From the NCBI GenBank assembly GCA_023249675.1, contig JAHFCE010000029.1:1-37335 (forward strand): 37,335 nt of DNA, written 5' to 3'. The notes below the pieces were generated by a model that worked only from the letters and a program-made list of their open reading frames with translations, searched no databases and had not been told where the DNA came from. The stretch's first letter is position 1. Every line of letters begins with the position of its first letter. Positions 8,480-16,325 of this stretch are shown piece by piece. The stretch comes from Elusimicrobiota bacterium. GTDB taxonomy: Bacteria > Elusimicrobiota > Elusimicrobia > UBA1565 > UBA9628. The position numbers and the translations under genes are program-made.

Positions 8480-9260
8480 GCACCGCCTCCGCGTTCGCCG
8501 CGGCGTTGACCGTCAAGTCCTGGTAGGCCGCCAGGCGCAGCTCCACTTGGAAGGTCGGCCGGTTGATCGTGATCTCGAGCATCCCCTCGATGATCATCTC
8601 GAGAATCATCGTTTCCCTCATGGCCTGGGAGCGGATATGTCCCGCCAGCGGCACGCAGATGAAGTTGGCCATGCCGATGCCGATGAAGGCCGAGGAGAGC
8701 GCCAACGCCATGGCCGGGCCAAGGCGCGTGGGCTCAGACATCGAATTGAGCACCTGCAGCATGCCGACCAGCGTGCCCAGCAGGCCGAACATCGGAGCTA
8801 AAGTGGCCAGGGTCCTCAGGACGTTGGCGTCCTCCTGGCGCTGGATGCGCTTGCGGCGGATCGCGATTTCGAGAATCTCCCGCGCGCTGTTGGTTTCCCC
8901 GCAGGTTGCGATGGTCTCAAGAGCATACCGGAGAAAGCCGCCCGCGAAATCGCCCCCCTCGCCGCGCAGAGCGAGGATGCCGCCTTCCGCGCGCGCGCGC
9001 CGTGAGAGGCGGGCCAGTTCGGCTGCGGCTTCAGCCGGCGAGGGCAGGTTCGCGGGAAACATCACCCAGGCGATGGTGCGCAGAGTTCCGAGGATCTGCG
9101 ACAGAGAGGTGTTCACGAGAAGCGCGGAGAGGAGGCCGCCAAAGACGATGAGCAGGCCGTGGGGGTCGAAGATGTTTCGGCCGGCGCCGGGGCGCATGAG
9201 AATCCAGGCCAGCACGCCCCCGGACGAAAAAAGACCAACCCATAGGCTGATGTTCACCAT
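8466..9260 (-). CDS. motA: MotA/PomA-like stator protein
   Basis: This 264-residue protein with four predicted TM helices begins at ATG 9260. TM1 and TM2 lie near the N-terminus (NPHGLLIVFGG-like region: FDPHGLLIVFGGLLSALLVN). A cytoplasmic loop follows, then TM3 (LRTLATLAPMFGLLGTLVGM) and TM4 (LGPAMALALSSAFIGIGMAN), the classical MotA signatures. The loop's charged segment EIAIRRKRIQRQED lies where MotA contacts FliG. It is followed by motB with a 14-bp overlap, so the two form a two-gene unit. The coupling ion cannot be settled from sequence by eye. The start is supported by a -10-like box 8 nt upstream; there is no Shine-Dalgarno. Confidence 0.93.
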   Translation of the reverse strand: MVNISLWVGLFSSGGVLAWILMRPGAGRNIFDPHGLLIVFGGLLSALLVNTSLSQILGTLRTIAWVMFPANLPSPAEAAAELARLSRRARAEGGILALRGEGGDFAGGFLRYALETIATCGETNSAREILEIAIRRKRIQRQEDANVLRTLATLAPMFGLLGTLVGMLQVLNSMSEPTRLGPAMALALSSAFIGIGMANFICVPLAGHIRSQAMRETMILEMIIEGMLEITINRPTFQVELRLAAYQDLTVNAAANAEAVREAP

Positions 9261-9268
9261 AGAGAGTG

Positions 9269-9274
9269 AGGATA
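9269..9274 (-). promoter_or_regulatory. Candidate -10 (TATCCT) for motAB
   Basis: Read on the minus strand, GCTATCCT ends 8 nt before the motA ATG, matching the arrangement before the FliF/FliG fusion gene at 2551-2556. The implied leader is nearly absent. Confidence 0.35.
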
Positions 9275-9309
9275 GCGCCTCTGCGTTACGATTTCAATAC
9301 GCCCGCCGA

Positions 9310-9441
9310 CGTCGGGTGGTTCCTTGCGCGCCTCATTGCGGCGCCGGGGATTATCACCCCTCCGGGCCGGGCGACCGCGCGCCCGCTCCCTTTGGGATGA
9401 TAATCCCCGTGAACAGGCGAGGCTCCGGAAACCACCCGACG
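9310..9441. repeat. Long nested imperfect palindrome in the 325-bp motA-TPR gap
   Basis: The outer arms CGTCGGGTGGTTCC (9310-9323) and GGAAACCACCCGACG (9427-9441) pair with one bulge. Next inward, GCCTC (9330-9334) pairs with GAGGC (9419-9423). Further in, GGGGATTATCA (9346-9356) pairs perfectly with TGATAATCCCC (9398-9408), with more pairing beyond one mismatch, and a GGGCG/CGCCC stem sits at the tip. The whole 132 bp can fold as one rod on either strand. It could be a MITE/REP-type element, a structured RNA, or a terminator/barrier between the TRAP operon end and motAB. The rest of the gap (9442-9585) shows only a weak small hairpin around TTTCAACGCTGAAA and no ORF I would support. Confidence 0.8.
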
Positions 9442-9585
9442 ATTTCGCACACTGCTTATATCAACGCCTCAAGATATCCCCAACACTTTCAACGCTGAAA
9501 ACGCTGAGAATAACCTCGCTCGCTCCGTCAGGTCGGCAGAGGTCGCGGGTTGAGGTGAGAGGCGGGCGGACGCTCCGCAGGGACG

Positions 9586-10791
9586 TCAGTCTTCTTGAGA
9601 CATTGCGCGCAGGCGCTTGAGGACGGCTTCGCGGCCGCAGGGTGTTGCGAGACAGGCGTGCGCGATCTCGCGCGATTCGCCAAGCGGCGGCAGGATCATG
9701 ACCTGCTGATAGTCCGCAATGGCATCGTCTCGGCGTCTTGATATGTCGAGTGCCTGGCCGCGCAGAAGGTAAAGCAAGGTCTTGAAGCTGTCCGGCTTTT
9801 CTTTTGAGGTCTCATGGAGCGCGCGGTCGAGCCAGACGACCGTGCGCTCCATGTCGGTCGCGGCGAGGCAGTCGGGGCCGGAGAGGCCGCACACCACGGT
9901 CAGCCACTTATGGCGGAAGGCCCTCGGGTCGGCGGCGATGATCCTGTGCAGCTCGCGGCCGAGCGCGAACGAGCCCTCCCAGTCGCCGAGGCGGTGGCGC
10001 AGTAGCGCCTCGAGGAAGACGAAGTAGGAACTGCCCGGGAAATCTTTGCGAAGCTGGGAGATGAGGGCGAGAGCGCGCGCGTCGTCATGCAGGTCGACCA
10101 GGTAGATCGAGGACAGGAACTGTGCTGCTTGGCGCCGCGAGAATCGAGATTTGTCCGCCGCGCGCTGGATGCGCAGAAGTCCGCGTTCCTCGTTGCCGCG
10201 TAGGCCGAAGAGGAAGCCGAGCTTGGCGATGCCGGAGAGATGGGAGGCCTGATAGTCGAAGACTCCGAGACCCAGGTAGGCATCCTCGTACTCGTCATCG
10301 AGCTTCACGCACTTTTTGAGGCGCTTGAGGGCCTTCTTGCCGTCGAAGTAGGCGTCGAGCCACTTGCCCTTCATGAGATTCCACTGGCCGCGTGTGCCAA
10401 GCGCCATGCCGGAGATAAAGTAGCCGTCGGCTTTCAGCTGCTTGTCTTTCGAATCGATGTAGGCGTCGGCCTTGCGCACGGCGGCCTCGACGTCCCGTTC
10501 GAAGAGCCCCTGCAAGGTCGGCGTGTCTTTGAACAGGCCGTACTCCTGGGAGGCCTGCCACCAGATGACGCCGGCCTCGAACAGGTAGCCGAAGGGGCTG
10601 TCGGGCTCGAGTTCGATGAGTTTGCGCGAGGCCAGGCGCGACTTCGCGTAGTCGAGGCCGTACAGCGCGTTCAGGCCTTCCTCGAGCCGGGCTTCGGCGG
10701 AGCTCGACGCGTGCATGCCGCCGGCATGAAGGGAGACGGGCGCGGATACGGGCGCCAAAGCGATCAGCAGGGCGAGGACGCTAGTTCGCAT
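9586..10791 (-). CDS. Exported TPR-like helical protein, last gene of TRAP operon
   Basis: This 401-residue protein has an N-terminal signal peptide (~1-23, ending near SLHAGG). It consists of helical repeats of TPR type: LNALYGLDYAKSRLASRKLI at ~40-59, KALKRLKKCVKLDDEYEDAY mid-protein, and others to the end. I do not recognise a named family. The start ATG 10791 lies 11 bp inside the upstream TPR gene's end, so the two are co-transcribed. Fold class and export are seen. Function is unknown; by context it may assist the TRAP system or envelope processes. Confidence 0.8.
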   Translation of the reverse strand: MRTSVLALLIALAPVSAPVSLHAGGMHASSSAEARLEEGLNALYGLDYAKSRLASRKLIELEPDSPFGYLFEAGVIWWQASQEYGLFKDTPTLQGLFERDVEAAVRKADAYIDSKDKQLKADGYFISGMALGTRGQWNLMKGKWLDAYFDGKKALKRLKKCVKLDDEYEDAYLGLGVFDYQASHLSGIAKLGFLFGLRGNEERGLLRIQRAADKSRFSRRQAAQFLSSIYLVDLHDDARALALISQLRKDFPGSSYFVFLEALLRHRLGDWEGSFALGRELHRIIAADPRAFRHKWLTVVCGLSGPDCLAATDMERTVVWLDRALHETSKEKPDSFKTLLYLLRGQALDISRRRDDAIADYQQVMILPPLGESREIAHACLATPCGREAVLKRLRAMSQED

Positions 10792-11761
10792 AGATACGGT
10801 CCCCGGACTCGCTCTGAGGATTTTTTCGGCGCGGTCTCTTCTTCGGCTTCAGCGCCGCCGGCGGCCTCTGTTGTTCAAGCGCGTTCACGCGCGCGCAGGC
10901 CGGGGGCAGGCCGAGATCGCAGGCCTGGCGGTGGTCGGCGAGCGCGCCGTCCGGGACGCCCAAGATCTCGTTGGAAAGGCCGCGGCGAAAATACGCGTCG
11001 GCAAGCGTGCTTTGCGCCGCGTCGCGGCCGCGCTTGACCGCGCCCGCGCGGCGGCGCTCATCCAGGACGCGCTCGAGGTCTGGAAGCGCCTGGCTCAGAT
11101 CTTTGCGCGCCGCGCTCCAGTCGCCGAGCGCGGTGTAGGCGCGGGCTCGCCAGTTCAGGATTTCGGCGCGGTATTTTTTTGGGCGCTCCGCGGCGGCGGA
11201 CAAGGCGGCCAGTGCGTCTTGATCACGCCTCGCGGATAGGTACGCGCGGCCGGAGCCCAGGCTCGGGCGCGGGTCCTCGCCGCCCAGCAAAGCCGCGGCT
11301 TTGTTGAAGGCCGCGCGCGCCCCCTGGTCCGCCTTGGGCGCGCCTTGGGCCAGGCGCGCTTCGCCGAGCGCCAGCCAGCCCTCGGCGTCGTCGGGCCTGC
11401 CCGCGAGATAGTCGAGGGCGTCGCGTTCGGCCTCGACTCCGCGCCCGAGGGCGACGCGGGCTCGGGCGCGCAGGAGCCGGGCGCGTTCGTTGCGAGCATC
11501 GATTTCAAGGGTCTTGGTGAGGTCCTCCTCGGCGGATGCGTCGTCGAACAACGAGATTTCTCCTTCCGCGCGCGCGAAGTGCGCGTGGGCCAGCAGCGCT
11601 CGGCCGTCGGAAGTCTGCCAAGCGCGCAGGGCTCGCGTGGCGAACTCGACGCGCTCGGGATCGTCCGCGCCGCGCGCCTCGGCGCGGCGGAGCTGCTCGA
11701 CGAACGGCGTCAGCGCGCGGGCGGGGATGGTGAGCAAAAGAAGGACGAGAGGAGCCGTCAT
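10781..11761 (-). CDS. Exported TPR protein
   Basis: This 326-residue protein has a short signal peptide (MTAPLVLLLLTIPARA) followed by TPR repeats from ~40 to ~265. A Lys/Arg/Pro-rich tail follows (KPKKRPRRKNPQ). Repeats are visible as SAEEDLTKTLEIDARNERAR, DAEGWLALGEARLAQG and AEILNWRARAYTALGDWSAA. The segment SNEILGVPDGALADHRQACD, followed by LGLPPACARV, has a Sel1-like feel. The ATG overlaps the LOG-family gene's stop as ATGA, placing it in the TRAP operon. Function is unknown. The basic tail is unusual for an exported scaffold and could bind nucleic acid, polyanions or the membrane surface. Confidence 0.8.
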   Translation of the reverse strand: MTAPLVLLLLTIPARALTPFVEQLRRAEARGADDPERVEFATRALRAWQTSDGRALLAHAHFARAEGEISLFDDASAEEDLTKTLEIDARNERARLLRARARVALGRGVEAERDALDYLAGRPDDAEGWLALGEARLAQGAPKADQGARAAFNKAAALLGGEDPRPSLGSGRAYLSARRDQDALAALSAAAERPKKYRAEILNWRARAYTALGDWSAARKDLSQALPDLERVLDERRRAGAVKRGRDAAQSTLADAYFRRGLSNEILGVPDGALADHRQACDLGLPPACARVNALEQQRPPAALKPKKRPRRKNPQSESGDRIYAN

Positions 11762-12645
11762 TTCGCGGCGGCGGCCTCCCTGTGTGATTTCCAGAACTTG
11801 CGGATGTGGTCCCAGCCCTCCTCGGCGGTGTCGACCATCTTGAAAAGCTTGTTATCTTCCCAGTGGGTCATGCCCTGCTCGGCGAGATAGTCGAAGTCCA
11901 CGAGACGCTTCCAGAACGTCTTGCCCACGAGGACGATCGGCAGCGGGCGCTTCTTGCCTGTCTGCACGAGGGTCAAGGTTTCGAAGAGCTCATCGAGGGT
12001 CCCGTAGCCGCCGGGGAACGCGACGAGCGCTTTCGCACGCATCAGGAAATGCATTTTGCGCAGCGAGAAGTAGTGGAATTGGAAGCAGAGCTCCGGCGTG
12101 ATGTACGGGTTTGGGTCCTGCTCGTGCGGAAGGGTGATGTTCAGGCCGATGGACTTCGCTCCGCATTCCCACGCGCCGCGATTGGCGGCTTCCATGATCC
12201 CGGGGCCGCCGCCGGTCACGATCACATGCTCGAGGTCCTGGCCCGCCTGCTGGGCCTTCGAGAGCAAGGCCGAGAAGCGGCGGGCCTCCTCGTACCAGTG
12301 GGACAGCTCGACCTTCTTCTCCGCGAGGACGACCAGGCGCTTGAGCTCGACGTCGCGCGGGTGCTCGGCGAGGTTCTCCTGCGCGATCTTGAGAAACCGG
12401 CGGGCCTCCTCGCCGGAGAGGATGCGCGCCGAACCGAACACCACGATCGTGGAGCGTATTTTTTGCTCGCGCAGGACCAGCTCGGGTTTGAGCAGCTCGA
12501 GCTGCAGCCTGACGGCGCGCAGGTCCTTGCGGCTCATGAAGTCCATATCGGCGTAGGCCTTCAGGTAGGCATGCGACTCGCGGATTTTCTGGAGTAGAGC
12601 GTTCTTTTCTTCCGGAAGGAGTTCACGGGTGGTTTTTGGGTTCAT
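11758..12645 (-). CDS. LOG-family Rossmann protein (TIGR00730 type)
   Basis: This 295-residue protein carries the family motifs GGGPGIMEAANRGA (145-158) and PGGYGTLDELFE (211-222). The family includes cytokinin-riboside 5'-monophosphate phosphoribohydrolases (LOG) and bacterial proteins once mis-called lysine decarboxylases; biochemically it hydrolyses nucleoside 5'-monophosphates at the N-glycosidic bond. The ~130-residue helical N-terminal part makes it longer than minimal LOG proteins. ATG 12645 overlaps the dctM stop (ATGA); an alternative ATG at 12666 would add seven residues. Its position between a TRAP transporter and TPR genes is odd. A link to nucleotide-derived substrate handling is possible but unproven. 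Confidence 0.9.
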   Translation of the reverse strand: MNPKTTRELLPEEKNALLQKIRESHAYLKAYADMDFMSRKDLRAVRLQLELLKPELVLREQKIRSTIVVFGSARILSGEEARRFLKIAQENLAEHPRDVELKRLVVLAEKKVELSHWYEEARRFSALLSKAQQAGQDLEHVIVTGGGPGIMEAANRGAWECGAKSIGLNITLPHEQDPNPYITPELCFQFHYFSLRKMHFLMRAKALVAFPGGYGTLDELFETLTLVQTGKKRPLPIVLVGKTFWKRLVDFDYLAEQGMTHWEDNKLFKMVDTAEEGWDHIRKFWKSHREAAAAK

Positions 12646-13907
12646 TGGAGGAGGCGTGGCAGCCATAAACTGAGGCGCGGGCAATAGGTGACGACCATCA
12701 GGGCCCCGACAAGCAGGATCCAGAAGGGAAAGACGGCGCGGTAGAGAACGGGAAGCGGCTTGTTGAAGCGCCGCGAGGAAAGGAAAAGATTCAGGCCGAG
12801 CGGCGGCGTCATGTAGCCGATCTCGAGATTGAGCAAAAACAACGCGCCAAGATGGATGGGGTCGATGCCGTACTGCGCGGCGACCGGCGCGATGATCGGC
12901 ACGACGATGACGATGGCGGAGAAGAGCTCGACCATGTTCACGATGAGCAGGAACACGTTGAGCAAGGCGAGAAAGCCCCACGGACTTTTCACGTGCTCGT
13001 GCAGAAAGGCGAATATTTTCCCCGGGATGTCGGCGTCGATCATGTAGCTCGTCAGGCCCAAGGCGCACCCGAGCACGATCAGGATCGCGCCCACGAGGAT
13101 CATGCTCTCGCGCGCGACCTCGGGGAGCTTGCGCCACGGCACATCTTGGTAGATCAGGACCTCGGCGATCATCACGTAAAAGGCCATGACGGCGGCCGCT
13201 TCCGAGGCGGTGAAGAGTCCGCCGTAGATCCCGCCGATCACGATGAGGGGCAGCGGAATTTCCCAGGCGGCGGCGCGCGCGGCCAAGCGCAGGGCCTTCC
13301 AGGAGAATGGAATCGGCTTGACCTTTTCGCGGCGCGCGACGACGAACGCATACAGCGACAGCGCGAGGAGTATCAGAAAGCCTGGGACCGCGGCGGCCGC
13401 GAATAGTTTGTCGATCGAAATCTTGCCGACCAGCGCATAGAGGATGATCGGCAGGCTCGGCGGAAACATCAGGCCCAGACTTCCGGTCGTGGTGATCAGT
13501 CCGAGGGCGAAGCCCTCCGGGTAGCCCTGCCGGCGCAGCAGCGGGAAGATGAGGCCGCCGAGCGCTATGATCGTCACCCCCGAGGCGCCGGTGAAGGCGG
13601 TGAACAGCGCGCAGGCGCACAGGCCGGCGATCGCCACGCCTCCGGGCAGCCAGCCGATGAGGCTTTCCGCCAGCGCCACCAGGCGCTGAGGCGCTTTGCT
13701 CTCCGCGAGCACGTAGCCCGCGAAGGTGAACAGCGGCACCGCGATCAAGGACGGCAGCGAGGACAGGCGCGAGAGTTCGATGATGACGGCCGATGAGGAA
13801 ATCCCGGCGCCGTGGAACAGCCACAGCGCGAGAGCGCCCATCAGCGCGAACACGGGCGTGCCCGACAGGGCGAACCCCACAAACAAGAGCAGCGCCAGTG
13901 CCGTCAC
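12642..13907 (-). CDS. dctM: TRAP transporter large membrane subunit DctM
   Basis: This 421-residue, very hydrophobic protein has about 12 TM helices, the usual size for DctM. Family-like segments include FALSGTPVFALMGALALWLF at the start, PRLVALAESLIG-type text (APQRLVALAESLIGWLPGGV), and TGSLGLMFPPSLPIILYALV, the PPS motif typical of DctM. The C-terminal TPPLGLNLFLSSRRF is also characteristic. It forms the ion-coupled channel of the TRAP transporter, working with DctQ and the periplasmic DctP. GTG 13907 overlaps the dctQ stop as GTGA. The substrate cannot be read from the sequence. Confidence 0.95.
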   Translation of the reverse strand: MTALALLLFVGFALSGTPVFALMGALALWLFHGAGISSSAVIIELSRLSSLPSLIAVPLFTFAGYVLAESKAPQRLVALAESLIGWLPGGVAIAGLCACALFTAFTGASGVTIIALGGLIFPLLRRQGYPEGFALGLITTTGSLGLMFPPSLPIILYALVGKISIDKLFAAAAVPGFLILLALSLYAFVVARREKVKPIPFSWKALRLAARAAAWEIPLPLIVIGGIYGGLFTASEAAAVMAFYVMIAEVLIYQDVPWRKLPEVARESMILVGAILIVLGCALGLTSYMIDADIPGKIFAFLHEHVKSPWGFLALLNVFLLIVNMVELFSAIVIVVPIIAPVAAQYGIDPIHLGALFLLNLEIGYMTPPLGLNLFLSSRRFNKPLPVLYRAVFPFWILLVGALMVVTYCPRLSLWLPRLLQ

Positions 13908-14407
13908 CTGGTTGTTCCGGCGGCTTCGGCGGCCGCGTCAACGCTCTTGAACAGCAGGTGCGTCAGCACGAGCGCAAAGCCAAGAGGGATTCCGGCCGAA
14001 GCGATCCAAGAGGGCACGACCACTCCTGCGACCGTCATCAGCTCAGCACCCGCGGCGCGATCGTCCAATACATAGGTCCATGACGCCTTGAGCAGGAGCG
14101 CGGTGATCACCGCGCCCGACAGATTGGCGCTCAGGCGCAGCCAGGGCTTCAGCCGCTGGGGCGCCCCCACGTGCGCGGCCTCCCAGGCGAAATGCTTCTC
14201 GCTCGCGGCCGCAAGCGCAGCCCCCATAAAGCCGGTCCACAGAACGAGGTGCTTGAGGGCGGTCTCCCCCCACAGCAGGCCGAGGCTGAAATGACGCAGG
14301 ATCACCTGCGCGAAGGCGAGCGTGACCATGACGGCCAGCAGAGCCGCGAGCAGGGCTCCTTCGGCCGCGGCGAGCCGGGCCTCAGCTTTTCTTAGCTGAT
14401 CGCGCAC
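13904..14407 (-). CDS. dctQ: TRAP transporter small membrane subunit DctQ
   Basis: This 167-residue protein with four TM helices matches DctQ in size and in WGETALKHLVLWTGFMGAAL followed by a conserved-looking EKHFAWE. I set the start at GTG 14407 (VRDQLRKAEARL), 26 bp inside the end of dctP. An open frame continues upstream to 14632, but that part translates to Arg/Ser-rich text antiparallel to dctP coding and looks spurious. No Shine-Dalgarno is evident, consistent with translational coupling. It pairs with DctM and DctP. Confidence 0.88.
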   Translation of the reverse strand: MRDQLRKAEARLAAAEGALLAALLAVMVTLAFAQVILRHFSLGLLWGETALKHLVLWTGFMGAALAAASEKHFAWEAAHVGAPQRLKPWLRLSANLSGAVITALLLKASWTYVLDDRAAGAELMTVAGVVVPSWIASAGIPLGFALVLTHLLFKSVDAAAEAAGTTR

Positions 14408-15464
14408 GGAGGGTGGCGAGCTCCTTCTCGAACTTCCCGAGCAGTTCCGCGGAGAACAGCTTGCCGACGAGCTCCTGGCGCGCGGTCGCGCCCAGCGCCT
14501 CGTAGCGCCCATGCGTCGCGGGGCCGGGATCGGCGGCGAGGTCGAGGCCCTGCTTCTTGAGCGCCTCGAGGGCCTTGTCGTTCTCGGCGTTGGTGAGTTC
14601 GTTGAGGCGCTTGAGGTGCTGCGCCGAGACATCGATCAGGATTTTTTTTTGGTCATCGGGCAGGCCCTCGTAGAACTTCTTGGAGACAAGAACGGCGCCC
14701 GTGGATTCCGCGATCGGCAGCGGGTAGATGTGCTTGAGCCGCGAGTGCCACTGCAGCGCGACGACGCCGAGCGGCGGGCCGTACACGCCGTTGATCAGGC
14801 CGGTCTGCAGGGACTGCATGACGTCCACCACGGAGAGCGGCACGGGGCTCACGCCGAGCGCTGCGTAGGCGGCTTGCGCGATGGGGTCGCCTTCCCACAC
14901 CCACATCTTCTCCTTCTTCATGTCCTCGGGCGAGGCGATCGGATTCTTGCTGAACACGTACACCGAGCCGAGGTCGGTCCAGCCGAGCAGGATGAAGCCG
15001 CCTTTTTCAACGGCGGCCTTCAGCTCCGCGGCGTACTTCACGCGCACGGCCGACAGCTCCGAGCGCCCTCGGAACAGCCAGGGCGCGTCCAGCAGGCGCG
15101 TTTCGGGCGCGACTAAGCCGAGGCCCACGCCGGTAAATCCCGCGGCGTGGAGCTGGCCGATGCGGATCTTCTTGACCACGTCTTTCTCGTCTCCGGAGAC
15201 GCCGCCGGCGTAGAACTTGAACTTGAGCTTGCCGCCGGTCTTCTTCTCGAGATCCTGCGACAGCTCGGTGAGCACCTTCATCCAGGTGGAGCCTTCGGGG
15301 GCCAAGGTCGCGAACTTGATGACGGTGGTCTGCGCGTAGGCCGGGGCTGCAAGCAGCCCCGCACAGATGCCGCTCAGGAGAGCCTTATAACATCTAGGCC
15401 GGGACCCTTCGGGCCCGGCACAGACGCGGCTGAGGAAGGCTTCATAGCGTCTAGAAATAATCAT
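14382..15464 (-). CDS. dctP: TRAP transporter substrate-binding protein DctP (TatP-like)
   Basis: This 360-residue periplasmic binding protein opens, after a signal peptide ending PAYA (~44), with the DctP-type KFATLAPEGSTWMKVL. It carries the family's central region with GDPIAQAAYAALGVSPVPLS and SLQTGLINGVYGPPLG. ATG 15464 is preferred over the open frame to 15509 because GGAG lies 7 nt upstream and the start sits 14 bp inside tatT's end. The N-terminus is abnormally long: residues ~4-20 and ~23-39 are an imperfect duplicate, so the signal peptide carries an extra 19-residue in-frame copy. Substrate unknown. Its association with TatT suggests a lipophilic or unusual ligand by analogy with Treponema TatP. 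Confidence 0.93.
   Translation of the reverse strand: MIISRRYEAFLSRVCAGPEGSRPRCYKALLSGICAGLLAAPAYAQTTVIKFATLAPEGSTWMKVLTELSQDLEKKTGGKLKFKFYAGGVSGDEKDVVKKIRIGQLHAAGFTGVGLGLVAPETRLLDAPWLFRGRSELSAVRVKYAAELKAAVEKGGFILLGWTDLGSVYVFSKNPIASPEDMKKEKMWVWEGDPIAQAAYAALGVSPVPLSVVDVMQSLQTGLINGVYGPPLGVVALQWHSRLKHIYPLPIAESTGAVLVSKKFYEGLPDDQKKILIDVSAQHLKRLNELTNAENDKALEALKKQGLDLAADPGPATHGRYEALGATARQELVGKLFSAELLGKFEKELATLRARSAKKS
15361..15460. repeat. Imperfect 57-bp-period duplication inside the dctP signal-peptide region
   Basis: The segment starting gcacagatgccgctcagga at 15361 recurs as gcacagacgcggctgagga at 15418, about 70% identical over ~42 bp. Between the copies sits a GC-rich hairpin (CCGGGACCC-TTCG-GGCCCGG). 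The period is 19 codons, so the dctP frame is preserved, and the outer end also overlaps the tatT stop region. It may be a local duplication or an inserted palindromic element. Confidence 0.65.
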
Positions 15465-16314
15465 CGATTTTCTCCAGAAGGGCGGCGGCCTTCTTCTTCG
15501 CCGCTTCATCGGTCAGGCGCGCCTCGGGCAGGAGGCCGGCGTTCGCCTCGAGAACCTTCGTCAACAGCTGCCGGAACAGCTCCCGGTCCTGTACCGCCAC
15601 GGCGTACCAGCGCGCGTTGAGGACGTGGGTCATCAGGTACTGGCCGCGCGTGAGTTTGTGCGCCCGGTCGAAATGGGCCTTGGCCCTGTTGGGGTCTCCG
15701 CCGAGCATCGCGGGGCGCGAGGCGTAGTAGACGCCGAAGAATAGGTCGGCGGCGCCGAAGTGGAAGGCCGGGTCGAGCTCGCCGACGCGCTTCATGAGGA
15801 GGCTCGCCTTAGGGAGGTCCGCGAGCGCCGTCGCGTCATCCTTAGAGAGGTTGATCATGCCCGCCCAGCCGAAGCCGGCCCAGAAAAGGTCGGGGACATC
15901 GTCCTGGGTCGCCCGCGAGAGGGCTTTTTCGAAATTCTCGATGTCCGTGTCTTTGAGGTCTTTGAAGGCCGACTTGAGCGAGAGGGCCTCGAGCGCGTGG
16001 TCGCGGCCGCGAATGTACAGGCCTTTGGCCCGATTGGGCGCATCATCCTCGACGAACAGAAACGCGCAGCCGCCAAAGCCCTCGGCAGCCAGGCGGCGCA
16101 GCGAGCGATTCTTCGGCTCGGAGACGAGCATAGTCTCGATCAGCTTGAGCTGGGCAGCGACGGCGTCGCGCCCGAGCTGAAAGTCGGGCTCCTCGAGAGC
16201 GGCTTTGCGTCCGCGCTCCAGCATGGCGGCGGTCGTGCGCAGGGCGTAGTGGTCGATGGAGGCGCAGCCGGAGCCGGCAAGCCCGATGGCCGCGAGGAGC
16301 AGCGCATTCCTCAT
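15451..16314 (-). CDS. tatT: TatT-family TRAP-associated TPR lipoprotein
   Basis: This 287-residue lipoprotein has a lipobox ending LAGSGC (Cys17) followed by helical repeats. The arrangement YIRGRDHALEAL, then DDVPDLFWAGFGWAGMINLS, and FGAADLFFGVYYASRPAMLG matches the TatT (T-component) family known from Treponema Tp0956. There the trimeric TPR lipoprotein partners the DctP-like TatP. The stop overlaps dctP's start, in the same order as known TatPT systems. It is the first gene of a seven-gene overlapping operon. The start ATG 16314 is supported by an extended -10 box 11 nt upstream. Confidence 0.9.
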   Translation of the reverse strand: MRNALLLAAIGLAGSGCASIDHYALRTTAAMLERGRKAALEEPDFQLGRDAVAAQLKLIETMLVSEPKNRSLRRLAAEGFGGCAFLFVEDDAPNRAKGLYIRGRDHALEALSLKSAFKDLKDTDIENFEKALSRATQDDVPDLFWAGFGWAGMINLSKDDATALADLPKASLLMKRVGELDPAFHFGAADLFFGVYYASRPAMLGGDPNRAKAHFDRAHKLTRGQYLMTHVLNARWYAVAVQDRELFRQLLTKVLEANAGLLPEARLTDEAAKKKAAALLEKIDDYF

Positions 16315-16325
16315 AATGGGAGCCT

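Noticed and set aside
8466-9260. ExbB/TolQ identity for the 8466-9260 gene
   Set aside because: Four TMs, LGPAMALAL and pairing with an OmpA-domain MotB mark it as MotA; the true ExbB is at 33130-33756.
11758-12645. Lysine decarboxylase
   Set aside because: Old mis-annotation of the PGGxGTxxE family; motifs point to LOG-type phosphoribohydrolase.
12646-13941. Fusion of dctM region and LOG protein in one long open frame
   Set aside because: The upstream part is an out-of-frame reading of dctM; the LOG gene starts at 12645 (or 12666).
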